From Alcaligenaceae bacterium (GTDB lineage: Bacteria; Pseudomonadota; Gammaproteobacteria; Burkholderiales; Burkholderiaceae_B): a stretch of DNA of 64,000 nt. Below are positions 54,153-63,988 of this stretch, one piece after another. Position numbers and translations under genes: made by a program. How positions within the stretch are numbered: the stretch's first letter is position 1; every line of letters starts with the position of its first letter. The notes below the pieces were generated by a model. That model did not search any database. It was given only the letters and a program-made list of their open reading frames with translations, and was not told the origin of the DNA. The stretch spans positions 124,001 through 188,000 of the forward strand of contig JACCEP010000007.1 of NCBI GenBank assembly GCA_013416395.1, given 5' to 3'.

Positions 54153-55016
54153 ATGAACACAGCATTTTCGGGAACACCGCAAGGCCAGGCCGACCATCTG
54201 GCCCAGGCAAGAAAAGCCGCGACCTACCGCCGATTCAAAATCACATTGTGGCAAGCAGGCATTCTCGCCGTTGTGCTGGGCGCATGGGAGATCCTTACCC
54301 GCATTCCTTGGTTTGTCGACAACACGGTCTTTGACCCTTTTTTCATTAGCCAGCCCTCCAGAATCGCCGTCCGGCTCTGGGAGTGGATGCAGCCTGGACC
54401 AGATTCTGTATGGCCGCATTTGTGGCTAACACTTCGGGCGACGTTTCTTGGGCTGTTCGTGGGCGTGGGCAGCGGCTTTATCGTAGGCGTAGCGCTCAGT
54501 CGCAATCGTTTCCTGGCAGACGTATTCAACCCCTTCATCGTGGCTTTCAACTCTATGCCGCGCATCGCCTTTGTGCCGCTCATCACCATGTTTTTTGGTC
54601 TTGGCATTGCGTCCAAAGTGGTGACCTCGTGGTTTGTGGTCTTCTTTCTGGTGTTCTTCAATACCTACAAGGGTGGACGCAGCGTTGAGCGTGAACTGCT
54701 GCAGTTTTGCGAAACACTAGGCGGTTCGCCCCGGCAGATTCTGTGGCGTGTGCGCATTCCCACTGCTGCCGCCTGGACGTTTGCTTCCTTGCCCAACGCC
54801 ATCAGCTTTGCACTCATTGGCGTGGTTCTCGCCGAGTTTGTAGGCTCAACCACCGGCATGGGTTACTTGATGATTACCGCGCTGGCGACGCTAAACGCCA
54901 CTGACATGTTTGCCGCCGTCGTGCTGCTTTCTATTGTGGGGATTGTGCTGGTTTATGGCATTACCTTGGTTGAGCGGCGTCTGCTGCATTGGTCACCGGA
55001 ATTCAGGGACAATTGA
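54153..55016 (+). CDS. ABC transporter permease (SsuC/TauC type)
   Basis: The 287-residue inner-membrane protein has six membrane segments. The EAA-like loop is ELLQFCETLGGSPRQILWRVRIP. The N-terminal cytoplasmic part of about 35 residues is hydrophilic. GAGG precedes the ATG at 54153. With the two genes ahead of it, it completes a nitrate/sulfonate/taurine-type importer. The sensor kinase gene converges 102 bp after its stop. Confidence 0.92.
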   Translation: MNTAFSGTPQGQADHLAQARKAATYRRFKITLWQAGILAVVLGAWEILTRIPWFVDNTVFDPFFISQPSRIAVRLWEWMQPGPDSVWPHLWLTLRATFLGLFVGVGSGFIVGVALSRNRFLADVFNPFIVAFNSMPRIAFVPLITMFFGLGIASKVVTSWFVVFFLVFFNTYKGGRSVERELLQFCETLGGSPRQILWRVRIPTAAAWTFASLPNAISFALIGVVLAEFVGSTTGMGYLMITALATLNATDMFAAVVLLSIVGIVLVYGITLVERRLLHWSPEFRDN

Positions 55017-55118
55017 AATGGCGCACAAGATATCCAAGCCCCGTTCCGAGAATAGCCCCAGGCCAAGCAGTTTCTGCAGATCACGAAGTGGTCACATTGT
55101 TTGACGAGATATTCCCCA

Positions 55119-56204
55119 CTAGTACGTTACCGACACAACCGGTCCTCCACGTAATCTTATTTGAGCCACTGTACGGCCTGCACGCTGGCTCAATGAAAAC
55201 TCATGACGGTCGGGGTAAAACAACGCCAGGCGGCGGCACAAATTATTTAGCCCGCCCCCTCGCGCCGCGCCGCCAGGGGCATAAAGGTGACCCGGGTTTT
55301 CCACTTCGATGATCACCTCATCACCCTTACACCGCACACTAATGTTGATCAAAAAACAGGCAGATGTGGCTTGCATGCCGTGCTTGATCGCATTTTCGAC
55401 GAGGCCCTGCAACGTCATGTGAGGCAGGTGAAAATCCAGCGCGTTCGGATCAACCTGGCACTGGTACTCCAGCTTCTGGTCAAAACGCAGCGCCTGTATA
55501 CGTATGTAGGCTTCAGCCGCTTCGATCTCTTCGTCCACCCTGCAGGTGCCGTGCCCGCGCTTGTCCAGCGAGTAGCGCAGATAGTCTGCCAGGCGACGTG
55601 TCATTTCTTCAGCGATAGCCGGGCGCTCGCCTATCTCTGCAACAACGGCATTAAGAGCATTGAAAAGAAAATGCGGCTCTACCTGTCGCTGAAGATGCTC
55701 AAGCTCCAGTTGCACCGCCCGCGTTTCGGCCTTCATCTTGGAAATGCGCTCGTTGCGAGCAGCCAACTCAGCACCGATGCCAATGTACATCAGCGTCCAG
55801 ATTGAAAACACGCCCATGTAGTAAATAAAACCAAGTCGAAATTGATTGCCTGGAAGAATCCGCACGGCTTCGGGCGGGAACGATTGATTTATAAAAAAAC
55901 CAATGGACGCCAGCAGCGCCGAGGCGATCAGACACAGCAACACTGAAAAAACGAAGGTCAGAATAAACGGTATTTTCTTGGGCCAATATCGGCCATGAAC
56001 GATGGCTGCAGCGCTAGTCAGCACAAAGGCCAACGGCTCTTGTGCCACGGTGGGCCAGAAGGCGGCCATGACATTACCGAAGATGGCCAAGCGACTAAAA
56101 AAGCCAATAAAGGCCAAAATAATCCACACCATAAGCTGAGCACGCCAAAACCCGAAAGACGCATCGTCTGGGCTAAGCTCCTGGCTAATAGGTCGAACAT
56201 TCAT
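55119..56204 (-). CDS. LytS/YehU-like membrane sensor histidine kinase
   Basis: The 361-residue protein has four N-terminal membrane segments (about residues 25-145). A HisKA_7TM-like or LytS-type kinase region follows, with the phosphorylated histidine in QRQVEPHFLFNALN. The ATPase domain has HLPHMTLQGLVENAIKHGM and GGGLNNLCRRLALFY. It would phosphorylate a LytTR response regulator. The ATG at 56204 is chosen because AGAGG precedes it. The frame is open to 56270 without a site. It is divergent from the response regulator gene, with which it forms a two-component pair. Confidence 0.92.
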   Translation of the reverse strand: MNVRPISQELSPDDASFGFWRAQLMVWIILAFIGFFSRLAIFGNVMAAFWPTVAQEPLAFVLTSAAAIVHGRYWPKKIPFILTFVFSVLLCLIASALLASIGFFINQSFPPEAVRILPGNQFRLGFIYYMGVFSIWTLMYIGIGAELAARNERISKMKAETRAVQLELEHLQRQVEPHFLFNALNAVVAEIGERPAIAEEMTRRLADYLRYSLDKRGHGTCRVDEEIEAAEAYIRIQALRFDQKLEYQCQVDPNALDFHLPHMTLQGLVENAIKHGMQATSACFLINISVRCKGDEVIIEVENPGHLYAPGGAARGGGLNNLCRRLALFYPDRHEFSLSQRAGRTVAQIRLRGGPVVSVTY

Positions 56205-56467
56205 GGGTATGCCTCTGAGAACCAAACAGCAAAAACAATTCAGTGCAAAAACAATACGCTTGCACACCACTATTTAATTCGCTTATGTTGTCGTAATCAT
56301 GTGTCGGGTCTGCGTTGCAGCTTGACGAGTAGAATAAGCTGCGACACATCTGTTTTCGACGAACTGGCAATTATCGTCGACGAAAAAATAAAGGCACGAT
56401 CCTCGCTACCCGTTTTGGCTGTCGGGCTGAGCAAAGGCACCTGCCATACCAACAATAAAGGGGACTC

Positions 56468-57148
56468 ATGCTGCGTGTACTCATTGTCGACGATGAAGCG
56501 CCTGCAAGACGCTATATGCGCCGCTTGCTGGATGCTGCACCCGATGTGCATATTCAGGGCGAAGCCGCCACCATTGAACAAGCACGCCAGATGATCCACG
56601 ATTATCAACCCGACGCCATATTTTTAGACGTCGTACTCACACGCGAAACAGGCTTCGAGCTGCTTGAAAGCCTAGACTACACACCCCAAGTCGTCTTCGT
56701 TACCGCGCATGGCGATTATGCGGCTCAGGCCTTTGATATTGCAGCGACTGATTACCTGCTCAAGCCCGTCAACCCAGACCGACTCGCTCAAACGTTAAAA
56801 CGCCTCAGGCCTCAGACCCGCGGTTATCTTTCCACCCGCACCAAAACCGGTACACGACTGATCAAAACGAGCGACCTGACCGTCATACAGGCAGAAGGCG
56901 ACTACGTCCGACTGTGCCGGGCTGCCCATGCTGACGAAATGATGCACATCACCATGAAACGTCTGGTAGAACAACTGCCATCACCGCCCTTCTGCGCCGT
57001 TTCCAGGTCGATGATCATCAACCTGGAGCATATTTCTGATCTGTCGCATAGTACCGGCGCTCAGACGCAAGTCAGTTTCAATAACGATGTTGCGCCAGTG
57101 CTTCTGGGCCGCACCGCTTCGCTACGCCTGCGACGCGCCATGGCCTAG
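56468..57148 (+). CDS. LytTR family response regulator
   Basis: The 226-residue regulator has a receiver domain with Asp8/Asp9, the phosphorylated Asp54 and Lys99 in YLLKPVN. A LytTR DNA-binding domain follows from about residue 120 (TSDLTVIQAEGDYVRL, then CAVSRSMIINLEHI). LytTR regulators often control envelope, export or surface genes. AAAGGGG stands before the ATG. The gene is divergent from its kinase and ends 53 bp before the end of the convergent autotransporter gene, which could be one of its targets, but this is only a guess. Confidence 0.93.
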   Translation: MLRVLIVDDEAPARRYMRRLLDAAPDVHIQGEAATIEQARQMIHDYQPDAIFLDVVLTRETGFELLESLDYTPQVVFVTAHGDYAAQAFDIAATDYLLKPVNPDRLAQTLKRLRPQTRGYLSTRTKTGTRLIKTSDLTVIQAEGDYVRLCRAAHADEMMHITMKRLVEQLPSPPFCAVSRSMIINLEHISDLSHSTGAQTQVSFNNDVAPVLLGRTASLRLRRAMA

Positions 57149-57194
57149 GCTGTGAATACCACAGCACCTGAAGGCCGCGTAAGCGCTCACAGCC
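57148..57194. terminator. Possible shared hairpin between the LytTR and autotransporter genes
   Basis: GGCTGTGA (57148-57155) and TCACAGCC (57187-57194) are perfect 8-bp arms with a 31-nt loop, between the ends of two convergent genes. The long loop and lack of U-tracts make it a weak candidate terminator. Confidence 0.3.
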
Positions 57195-57201
57195 AACCAT
57201 T

Positions 57202-60200
57202 CTAGAAGCGGTACATCACCTTCAATTGCCCTGCATGGCTTGTGCTCTTGCTAGATGCTTCGCCATCGTACTGCAACCTGAAATCAAACCCAGACTCTGT
57301 ATTTACCTGCACTCCCAGCCCGAACCGCCCTATTACATTGTCGCCCGCCAGACTCGTGCTCATGCCCGTGCTACCCGCTGGCGCACCTGCCAGATGCGCC
57401 GTGGCACGCCAAGAGTCTTTGCTCAGAAACGAAGCCCCTGCATAGGCATAAGGCCGCATAACTGCACCGTTGGACAGATCTACCCGCCCGCCAATTTCCA
57501 GCATAGGTGACAGACCAACAACAAACTGATCACTGCTGTCTACCTTCAGGCTGAGCAAGCCACCTGATTCGGAGTAGCCCGGCATGCGTGTATAGAACGC
57601 GTCCAGGTCGACGTAAGGCTTGAGGTAAACCTTCTCAGTCAGTTCAATATGGCGCGCTGCACGCAGTCGCGCACCCACGGTGTACACATCAGGGTCGCTG
57701 CTGGCGCCGTGCTCATAACCATCAATATTCAGATTGCGATTCAGTTTAAACGAGCCATAGCCACCGGCAATTGAACCTGAATAGACCCATGGCCCTGCCT
57801 GATGCTTGAGCACCACACCTGCGTAACCCGCATCGCCGTTGCCACTTACCCTTCCGGTGTCACCCTGGAGACGGCTATCCTGATAGGCCACCGACCCACC
57901 CACAAACCAGTCTGGTTTGAACTCTCGCTGCCCACCAAACTGATAAGTTGTCGTATCAAACGAGAAGCCCGGAGAGCCATTACCTGCGTCGTGATCTGTA
58001 TTACGCCGCGTCACCTGCCCCCAAAAACAATCTTGCTCGCGGCTACTGGTGCTGGTGCCCGTCGCTTCAGGGCATGACATCATGCCTCCCATAAAGCGCC
58101 CCAAGCCCGCCGTCATCTGACCTGCTGGTGCCAGCGCAACGCCCGGCGACAAGTCGGTTAAACGATCTCGATACGCTTGCGGGCCACTATTGGCTGCCTG
58201 ATTCAGCACGGCAAACAGCGGGCCTAGCTCTGCCGTTCCACCAAGATTCCATATTTTCTGCAGATGCTTGGCAACACCGCTCTGGTTACCCTTGAGACCC
58301 TGACTTGTAGGGTCAAAGTTGGCGTTGCTTACGCTGACTTGGTGCGTGTTGCCTTCTTGACGCAGCTGGAAATCAAAAATGGGCGAATCGATAGCATGCA
58401 AGGATCCTGTCGATTGCCCTTGGACGTTAAGCACAGTTAGCTCCCGCCGGGGCAGCAAGCTGACTGCGGCAAGGTCAAGGCCACCGTCAAGCTGGGCATC
58501 GCCCTGCACCACCAGGCGATCAGCCTGCATTCCTGAAAAATCGACATCCGCCCGCAATACGCCGGAATCTTTCTGTACATAGTTGCCGGTAACGGTGAGG
58601 GTATCGTAGGCCCCTGGTCGGCCAATTCCGATGTGACCGGCGTTGTCGATATTGGCCTGATAAAGGACTGCATTTTTCATGTAGCCCGTATCACTCACAC
58701 CCACATTGCAGCCGCTGCTGCTGCTTGCGTTTTGGCATAGGATATTGCCGTACAGCCCGCCGTCGACGTTAATATCGAGCGTGGAAACATAGCCTTTAGT
58801 GCTGTTGCTTGCGACGGCCAGCTTGGCGCTTTCATCTTCCAAGCCCTCGTCGTCGTAGCGTACACCCACACCGTTTGCGGCATCATTAATTAAGCCATTT
58901 TCACCAACATTGAGGACGTTATTGGAACCACCGGCAATCCAGACGCTACTGGCGTTTTCGCCCGAACCGCCTGTTACTGTCCCGTTGACATTAACTGTGA
59001 TGACCCCAGCCCCATCTGGGCCAGTACTTTGGGCAAAGATACCCGTCGAGCCACTACCCAGGGCTTCGATAGTGCCCGTTTGGTTAACCGTTACCAACCC
59101 ACCGCTACCTGTTCCGCTATCACCTGCCGTCGAACCAGCATAGCCACCATCCATGTCGCCGCCCAGACCGCCGCCTCCACCAATGGACTGCGCCAAAATA
59201 CCAAATGACTGGGCCCCTGCTGTCTTAATGGTGCCATCGACTCCGATGCTTACAGAGCCACCATTGCCCTGGCCACCGGTCTGCGTTCCATCAACTGCCC
59301 AAGAAACCGGCCTTAACTTGATATTCATTGAACTGTCACCGGCAATACCGCCACCGCCGCCAATAGACTGCGCCATGATGGCGTGTGCACCTGCACCTGA
59401 TGTACTGACATAACTACCTTTATTAAGGGCCAACGCCACCGTGCCACCATCGCCGCCCGCACCAGCGCGGCCTCCCAACCCCACGCTGGTGAGATGGCTG
59501 GCCTCACCCGCGCCACCAATACCACCGCCACCGCCGATGGACTGCGCCACAAAGCCATAAGACCGATCGCCGTATGTCGTTATGTCAGTGCCCAGATTAA
59601 GATTGATCGCGCCACCATGATTTCCTGCACCACCATGGCCACCCACAGACAGCACAAAGGCGTGGCTCTCGACGATCGAACCCATTTGACTATTGCCGAC
59701 GCCGCCAATACCGCCGCCACCACCGATAGACTGAGCAGCAAATGCAGGTGCGTCAGAGCCCATCGTTTTAATTGTTACCCACGAGGTGGGGTCACTGGTT
59801 TGTATGGTGCCACCGACACCACTGGTACCACCGTCACCGCCGGCCGACCCACCAATGGTGAGTGTGCCTTTGGCCATATCAGAACCGTCGCCGCCTTGTC
59901 CTCCACCGCCTCCTATGGATTGCAGCAATACACCATAGGCGCTATAGCCTGCAGTTTGAATGGTGTTGTAATAACTGCCGTCAAAATCAGCGGTAACGGT
60001 TCCACCGTTTCCTCCAACGCCACCAGAACCCCCTATGGCGATATCGACATTGGCCTTAACCTTGCTGCCCGACGCCGTGGACGACCCGCCAGCCCCACCG
60101 CCGCCGCCTATGGATTGCGCCACAATGCCATCAGCCCAATCACCCTGAGTCGCGATCTTTCCCGAAAAATCCAGATCAACCAGGCCACCGGCACCGCCCA

Positions 60201-63200
60201 AGCCGCCCCGGCCGCCGATATCCACTGCAAAGGTATAGGATGCACCGGCATCAGTGAGTCGCTCCAGATTGCGCAAGGACGTGCCGATACGATCAAGAAT
60301 AGGGTTGGACGAGGAGTCTGCCCCGATCGAGCCCCCCACCCCGCCGCCGCCACCAATAGATTGCAGCACGACGCCATCAGCATCACCTCCTTCAGTACGA
60401 ATGGCTCCGGAGATGTCGGCATTTACACTGCCACCTGCACCGCCGTTTCCACCAGTCTGGCCCACACCCAACTGCAAATTACCGCCTAGCCCTTCTGCGC
60501 TTGCAAACAGATTCATGGTGCCACCCTGAGAGGCACCGCCCCCTCCACCGATAGACTGGGCGAGTATGGCGCGTGAACCCGAGCCGGCGGTATGAATAGT
60601 AAAATCTGGCTTCAGATTTACATCGACCTGCCCGCCGCTTCCCCCTGCACCACCCGCACCGCCCAAGCCAATCGAGAGCGCAACCGTGGCAAACCCACCC
60701 ACCGAATAGGCATTACTGCTGCCCACACCACCATTACCGCCGCCACCGCCTATGGACTGGGCCAGAACCCCGTTGGCAAAATCACCATAGGTCAAAATAC
60801 TTGAGTCCGGCGCCAGAATGTTTTCTGGCGGTTCACTAAGGCTGGGGGGCAACGCGGCGTAGTCACCATCGACGTTACCCAGGCCGATAAAAACCTTGCC
60901 ACCGCTCGACGCTGTACCTCCCGAACCGCCCAGCGACACGCCAAGCGTGCCTGACACTGAATCGCCGTAGCCAATACCGGCCGTCATGACTGAGGAATCC
61001 CCTCCGTTGCCACCGCCACCACCTATGGACTGCGCGACAATCGCATGAGACCCATCGCCCAGCGTCGTTACTGAAGACCCGTCAGACAAAACGACCTCGG
61101 TCACACATGAAGTGTCACCGGATGAGCAGGCATCGCCGCCGCTGCCACCACTACCACCTGCCGCCATTGCAAAATTGATGGCGATGGGCGGCAAGGCTGG
61201 ATCACCAGGTGGGACGGCAATTACCAGAGCACTCGCACTGGCGCTGCCACCATTGCCGCCTCCACCACCTATAGTTTGCGCCAGAATCCCGAAGGAATCA
61301 TTGGGCGCGTAGGTCTCAGGGTCGGCCGTGTCGTAATCCATGCCGGTTCCGATATGCGAGTTACGCAACCGCACAGAGGTTTTGGCCCCTGCACCACCAT
61401 CACCGCCACTGCCGCCCAGAACCACTGCTGCGTTAAATCCAGCCGTAACGTTGTAATACGTTGAGTCGCCGCCGTTGCCACCGCCCCCGCCTATTGACTG
61501 CGCGAGTATGCCGGTGGCATGCGAACCACCGGTTTTTATATTGAGATCGGTGTAATCGATGAGCGTGCCTTCGGCTCCCGCCTTACCGCCACCCCCCGCG
61601 TTACCACCCATCTGCAAGGCTGCAAATGATGCCACGCTGACATTTTTTACGCTGCCGCCATTGCCACCACCACCGCCTATGTTTTGCGCGATAATGCCGG
61701 GCGAGTAATCACCATGCGTAGTCAGGTCGGCTGCAAAAGCCGGAGCCTGAAGATCGCACGCCCCCGCATTGCCCATGCACAACGAGCCGCCATCCCCCCC
61801 ACCAGTACCGCTGCCGCCTATGGCAACCGACACACCGGCAGACGCTGTAAAGGTATCGCCTCCGTTGCCACCCCCGCCGCCAATAGACTGCGCCAGCACA
61901 CCGGCACTGTAATTGCCCGACGTATTGATGGTTCCCAGATCATGCAGCACGACACGCCCACCGGCTCCTCCTGCAGCACCGTCCCCCCCGACGCCAAGAA
62001 CACCGATGCTGTCCCCGCCGCTACCGCCCCCACCACCTATGGATTGCGCAATAATGCCAGCAGCCCCATCGCCCAGCGTTTCAAGGCTGCCAGTATTTTG
62101 TACTGTGATTTTTCCGCCTTGCGACCCCGTGGATCCGGCAGCACTGCCCCCAATACTGAGCAAGCCAATTGCACTGCCCGATGCCCCGCCACCACCGCCA
62201 ATAGACTGTGCGATGATGCCATGCGCTGAATAACCCGATGTTGAAACATTGCCCGATTGAGACACAGACACATCGTTTGCCAAACCACCACCCGCGCCAT
62301 CTCCACCCAAGGAAACAGCGACGCTTACGTTAACCCCCCCTGTCCCACCGCTACCCGCAATGGATTGCGCCAAGATGCCGTAGGCGTGCTCGCCATCGGT
62401 GGTGATGTCACCGGCAGAATCCACATTGACATGTCCGCCGTCACCGCCATTGCCGCCATTACCACTTTGACCACCCAGCACCGCGACAAACAAACCACCC
62501 GTACCACCGCCACCACCCACAGATTGCGCAACAATACCCCCAGCAAAATTGCCTGTGGTGTCGATGGTCGAACCGCTGCCTGTCGTTATAGAAATATCGC
62601 CGGCGCTACCCCCAAACCCTGCACCACCACCCTCACCAGCCAGTGCTGTGGCGTCACCGCCATTTCCGCCCTCGCCGCCTATGCTTTGCGCAAGAATGCC
62701 GTAAAGATTGTCGCCACGGGTTGCAATATGGCCCGTCCCTTCCCACAAATCGACATCGATGCGGCCACCTGCGCCCCCAAAGCCACCGCTTTTATTCTTG
62801 CCAGGGCCCTCACCACCCATGCCGCCGCGGCTTAATGCATTAACGCCTGCACCGTCGCCCGTAAATGCTCCATCGATGTCCACGACTATGCCATTGTTTA
62901 CCTGAATGCTTACTGCCGAACCGGCCCCTCCTTGCCCACCATTGTCACTATTATCTTTTGAAATAATGCCAGTACTCCCCCCGCTGACAGCATTGATCCC
63001 AAAGGCGTAGTTTCCGTTTTCGGCGGTCCATACATTATTGATCTGTCCGGATTTCAGGATGTGTATTTCGCCACCGTTACCGCCATTACCGTTGTCCTCT
63101 CCGCCCATACCGCCATTAGACGCTGCCTGAATACCTGCGGTCGAGACATAGCCAGTAATACGGCTCGACGCACTGCCAATATTGATTGCACCGTCATTTG

Positions 63201-63930
63201 TAAGTGTGATATCACCGCCGTCCCCGCCGTTTCCACCAATCTGTTGGCCCAAATTGGTGACGGGGTTATTTTGTTCGCCCCCTGCACCTCCGCCACTTAT
63301 CGCACTAATGCCAAACAGAGAACCGTTAGTTTCGACGGGCTTTACCGTCCCATCAACCCTCAACATGCCCGTATTGGTAATAGTCAGCGCTTGCCCATCG
63401 CCGCCATTGCCACCGTCCGAATTATTATCGCGGTTATCGCTATCCGCTCTGCCGCCAAGCGACGAAACAGAAATCAGGCCTCGAAAGAAGTGTGAAGTAT
63501 CCGTACCTTCCAGCACGACATCCCGATTATTTTCGAGGAATACCGTTCCACCAGCGCCAGCATCTGCCGCGTCGACGCCATCGCCTCCATGTGTGTACAT
63601 CGTCAATACACCAGGCGCATTGCCCCAGACCTCGAAACCAAGGTCGTCAGAAGCATTTACTCTGAATTCGCCGTCCGCTGTAGTCGTCATGGATATATTT
63701 TCACCATCGACGCCAATCTTATCTTCTGATTTCCCATCAAAACCGTTCGCACCCTGACAAATCATATAGGCATAGGAACCGTCTGCAGGCTGCCCCTGAC
63801 TGCAACTCGCTTGCGCATAGCTGGCCACCGATCCACCGTACAACCCAAGCGCTGATACCACCGCCATCCGGAGCAAGCGTGGACGCAGAGGTTCAGAGGT
63901 TTGCGTGCAGGATGACGATTTTATTTTCAT
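57202..63930 (-). CDS. Giant glycine-rich autotransporter (type V secretion)
   Basis: The 2242-residue protein has a signal peptide (MKIKSSSCTQTSEPLRPRLL to SYAQASCSQ). A very long passenger and a C-terminal beta-barrel of about 270 residues follow (CFWGQVTRRNTDHDAG to a final VMYRF with the terminal Phe needed for assembly). The passenger is built from about 20 repeats with the core AQSIGGGGGxGG, spaced 60-110 residues apart. Each is preceded by a short beta strand with a small Gly-rich loop, a form of beta-helix. Degenerate copies lie near both ends. It is a surface or secreted protein, perhaps an adhesin, and the ligand is unknown. A hairpin lies in the 5' leader. The strong codon repetition gives large false frames on the other strand. 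Confidence 0.93.
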   Translation of the reverse strand: MKIKSSSCTQTSEPLRPRLLRMAVVSALGLYGGSVASYAQASCSQGQPADGSYAYMICQGANGFDGKSEDKIGVDGENISMTTTADGEFRVNASDDLGFEVWGNAPGVLTMYTHGGDGVDAADAGAGGTVFLENNRDVVLEGTDTSHFFRGLISVSSLGGRADSDNRDNNSDGGNGGDGQALTITNTGMLRVDGTVKPVETNGSLFGISAISGGGAGGEQNNPVTNLGQQIGGNGGDGGDITLTNDGAINIGSASSRITGYVSTAGIQAASNGGMGGEDNGNGGNGGEIHILKSGQINNVWTAENGNYAFGINAVSGGSTGIISKDNSDNGGQGGAGSAVSIQVNNGIVVDIDGAFTGDGAGVNALSRGGMGGEGPGKNKSGGFGGAGGRIDVDLWEGTGHIATRGDNLYGILAQSIGGEGGNGGDATALAGEGGGAGFGGSAGDISITTGSGSTIDTTGNFAGGIVAQSVGGGGGTGGLFVAVLGGQSGNGGNGGDGGHVNVDSAGDITTDGEHAYGILAQSIAGSGGTGGVNVSVAVSLGGDGAGGGLANDVSVSQSGNVSTSGYSAHGIIAQSIGGGGGASGSAIGLLSIGGSAAGSTGSQGGKITVQNTGSLETLGDGAAGIIAQSIGGGGGSGGDSIGVLGVGGDGAAGGAGGRVVLHDLGTINTSGNYSAGVLAQSIGGGGGNGGDTFTASAGVSVAIGGSGTGGGDGGSLCMGNAGACDLQAPAFAADLTTHGDYSPGIIAQNIGGGGGNGGSVKNVSVASFAALQMGGNAGGGGKAGAEGTLIDYTDLNIKTGGSHATGILAQSIGGGGGNGGDSTYYNVTAGFNAAVVLGGSGGDGGAGAKTSVRLRNSHIGTGMDYDTADPETYAPNDSFGILAQTIGGGGGNGGSASASALVIAVPPGDPALPPIAINFAMAAGGSGGSGGDACSSGDTSCVTEVVLSDGSSVTTLGDGSHAIVAQSIGGGGGNGGDSSVMTAGIGYGDSVSGTLGVSLGGSGGTASSGGKVFIGLGNVDGDYAALPPSLSEPPENILAPDSSILTYGDFANGVLAQSIGGGGGNGGVGSSNAYSVGGFATVALSIGLGGAGGAGGSGGQVDVNLKPDFTIHTAGSGSRAILAQSIGGGGGASQGGTMNLFASAEGLGGNLQLGVGQTGGNGGAGGSVNADISGAIRTEGGDADGVVLQSIGGGGGVGGSIGADSSSNPILDRIGTSLRNLERLTDAGASYTFAVDIGGRGGLGGAGGLVDLDFSGKIATQGDWADGIVAQSIGGGGGAGGSSTASGSKVKANVDIAIGGSGGVGGNGGTVTADFDGSYYNTIQTAGYSAYGVLLQSIGGGGGQGGDGSDMAKGTLTIGGSAGGDGGTSGVGGTIQTSDPTSWVTIKTMGSDAPAFAAQSIGGGGGIGGVGNSQMGSIVESHAFVLSVGGHGGAGNHGGAINLNLGTDITTYGDRSYGFVAQSIGGGGGIGGAGEASHLTSVGLGGRAGAGGDGGTVALALNKGSYVSTSGAGAHAIMAQSIGGGGGIAGDSSMNIKLRPVSWAVDGTQTGGQGNGGSVSIGVDGTIKTAGAQSFGILAQSIGGGGGLGGDMDGGYAGSTAGDSGTGSGGLVTVNQTGTIEALGSGSTGIFAQSTGPDGAGVITVNVNGTVTGGSGENASSVWIAGGSNNVLNVGENGLINDAANGVGVRYDDEGLEDESAKLAVASNSTKGYVSTLDINVDGGLYGNILCQNASSSSGCNVGVSDTGYMKNAVLYQANIDNAGHIGIGRPGAYDTLTVTGNYVQKDSGVLRADVDFSGMQADRLVVQGDAQLDGGLDLAAVSLLPRRELTVLNVQGQSTGSLHAIDSPIFDFQLRQEGNTHQVSVSNANFDPTSQGLKGNQSGVAKHLQKIWNLGGTAELGPLFAVLNQAANSGPQAYRDRLTDLSPGVALAPAGQMTAGLGRFMGGMMSCPEATGTSTSSREQDCFWGQVTRRNTDHDAGNGSPGFSFDTTTYQFGGQREFKPDWFVGGSVAYQDSRLQGDTGRVSGNGDAGYAGVVLKHQAGPWVYSGSIAGGYGSFKLNRNLNIDGYEHGASSDPDVYTVGARLRAARHIELTEKVYLKPYVDLDAFYTRMPGYSESGGLLSLKVDSSDQFVVGLSPMLEIGGRVDLSNGAVMRPYAYAGASFLSKDSWRATAHLAGAPAGSTGMSTSLAGDNVIGRFGLGVQVNTESGFDFRLQYDGEASSKSTSHAGQLKVMYRF
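57500..63000 (-). repeat. About 20 passenger repeats with AQSIGGGGG core
   Basis: The repeated block encodes Ile-Leu-Ala-Gln-Ser-Ile-Gly-Gly-Gly-Gly-Gly-x-Gly-Gly and is found about 20 times through the passenger. Variants include AQNIGGGGG, AQTIGGGGG, LQSIGGGGG and AQSIAGSGG, with AQSTGPDG as the last decayed unit. The true repeats fall between about 59000 and 62720. The range given is approximate, because the unit length is not fixed. Confidence 0.7.
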
Positions 63931-63958
63931 AACGATGGTTCCCGGTTGGTCAGCTGCG

Positions 63959-63988
63959 AGCCTGACCTACCGGGTGATAGGTCAGGCT
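63959..63988. promoter_or_regulatory. Perfect 11-bp hairpin in the leader of the autotransporter gene
   Basis: AGCCTGACCTA and TAGGTCAGGCT are perfect inverted arms with an 8-nt loop, about 29 bp upstream of the autotransporter ATG. Neither strand has a U-tract after it. It may be a binding site or a structured 5' leader that affects translation or stability of the very large mRNA. Confidence 0.55.

Noticed and set aside
59494-60489. A 331-codon open frame on the plus strand opposite the autotransporter
   Set aside because: It is the antisense of Gly-rich repeats. GGC/GGT codons read backwards give Ala/Thr/Pro-rich frames without stops. No ribosome binding site or family motif is present.
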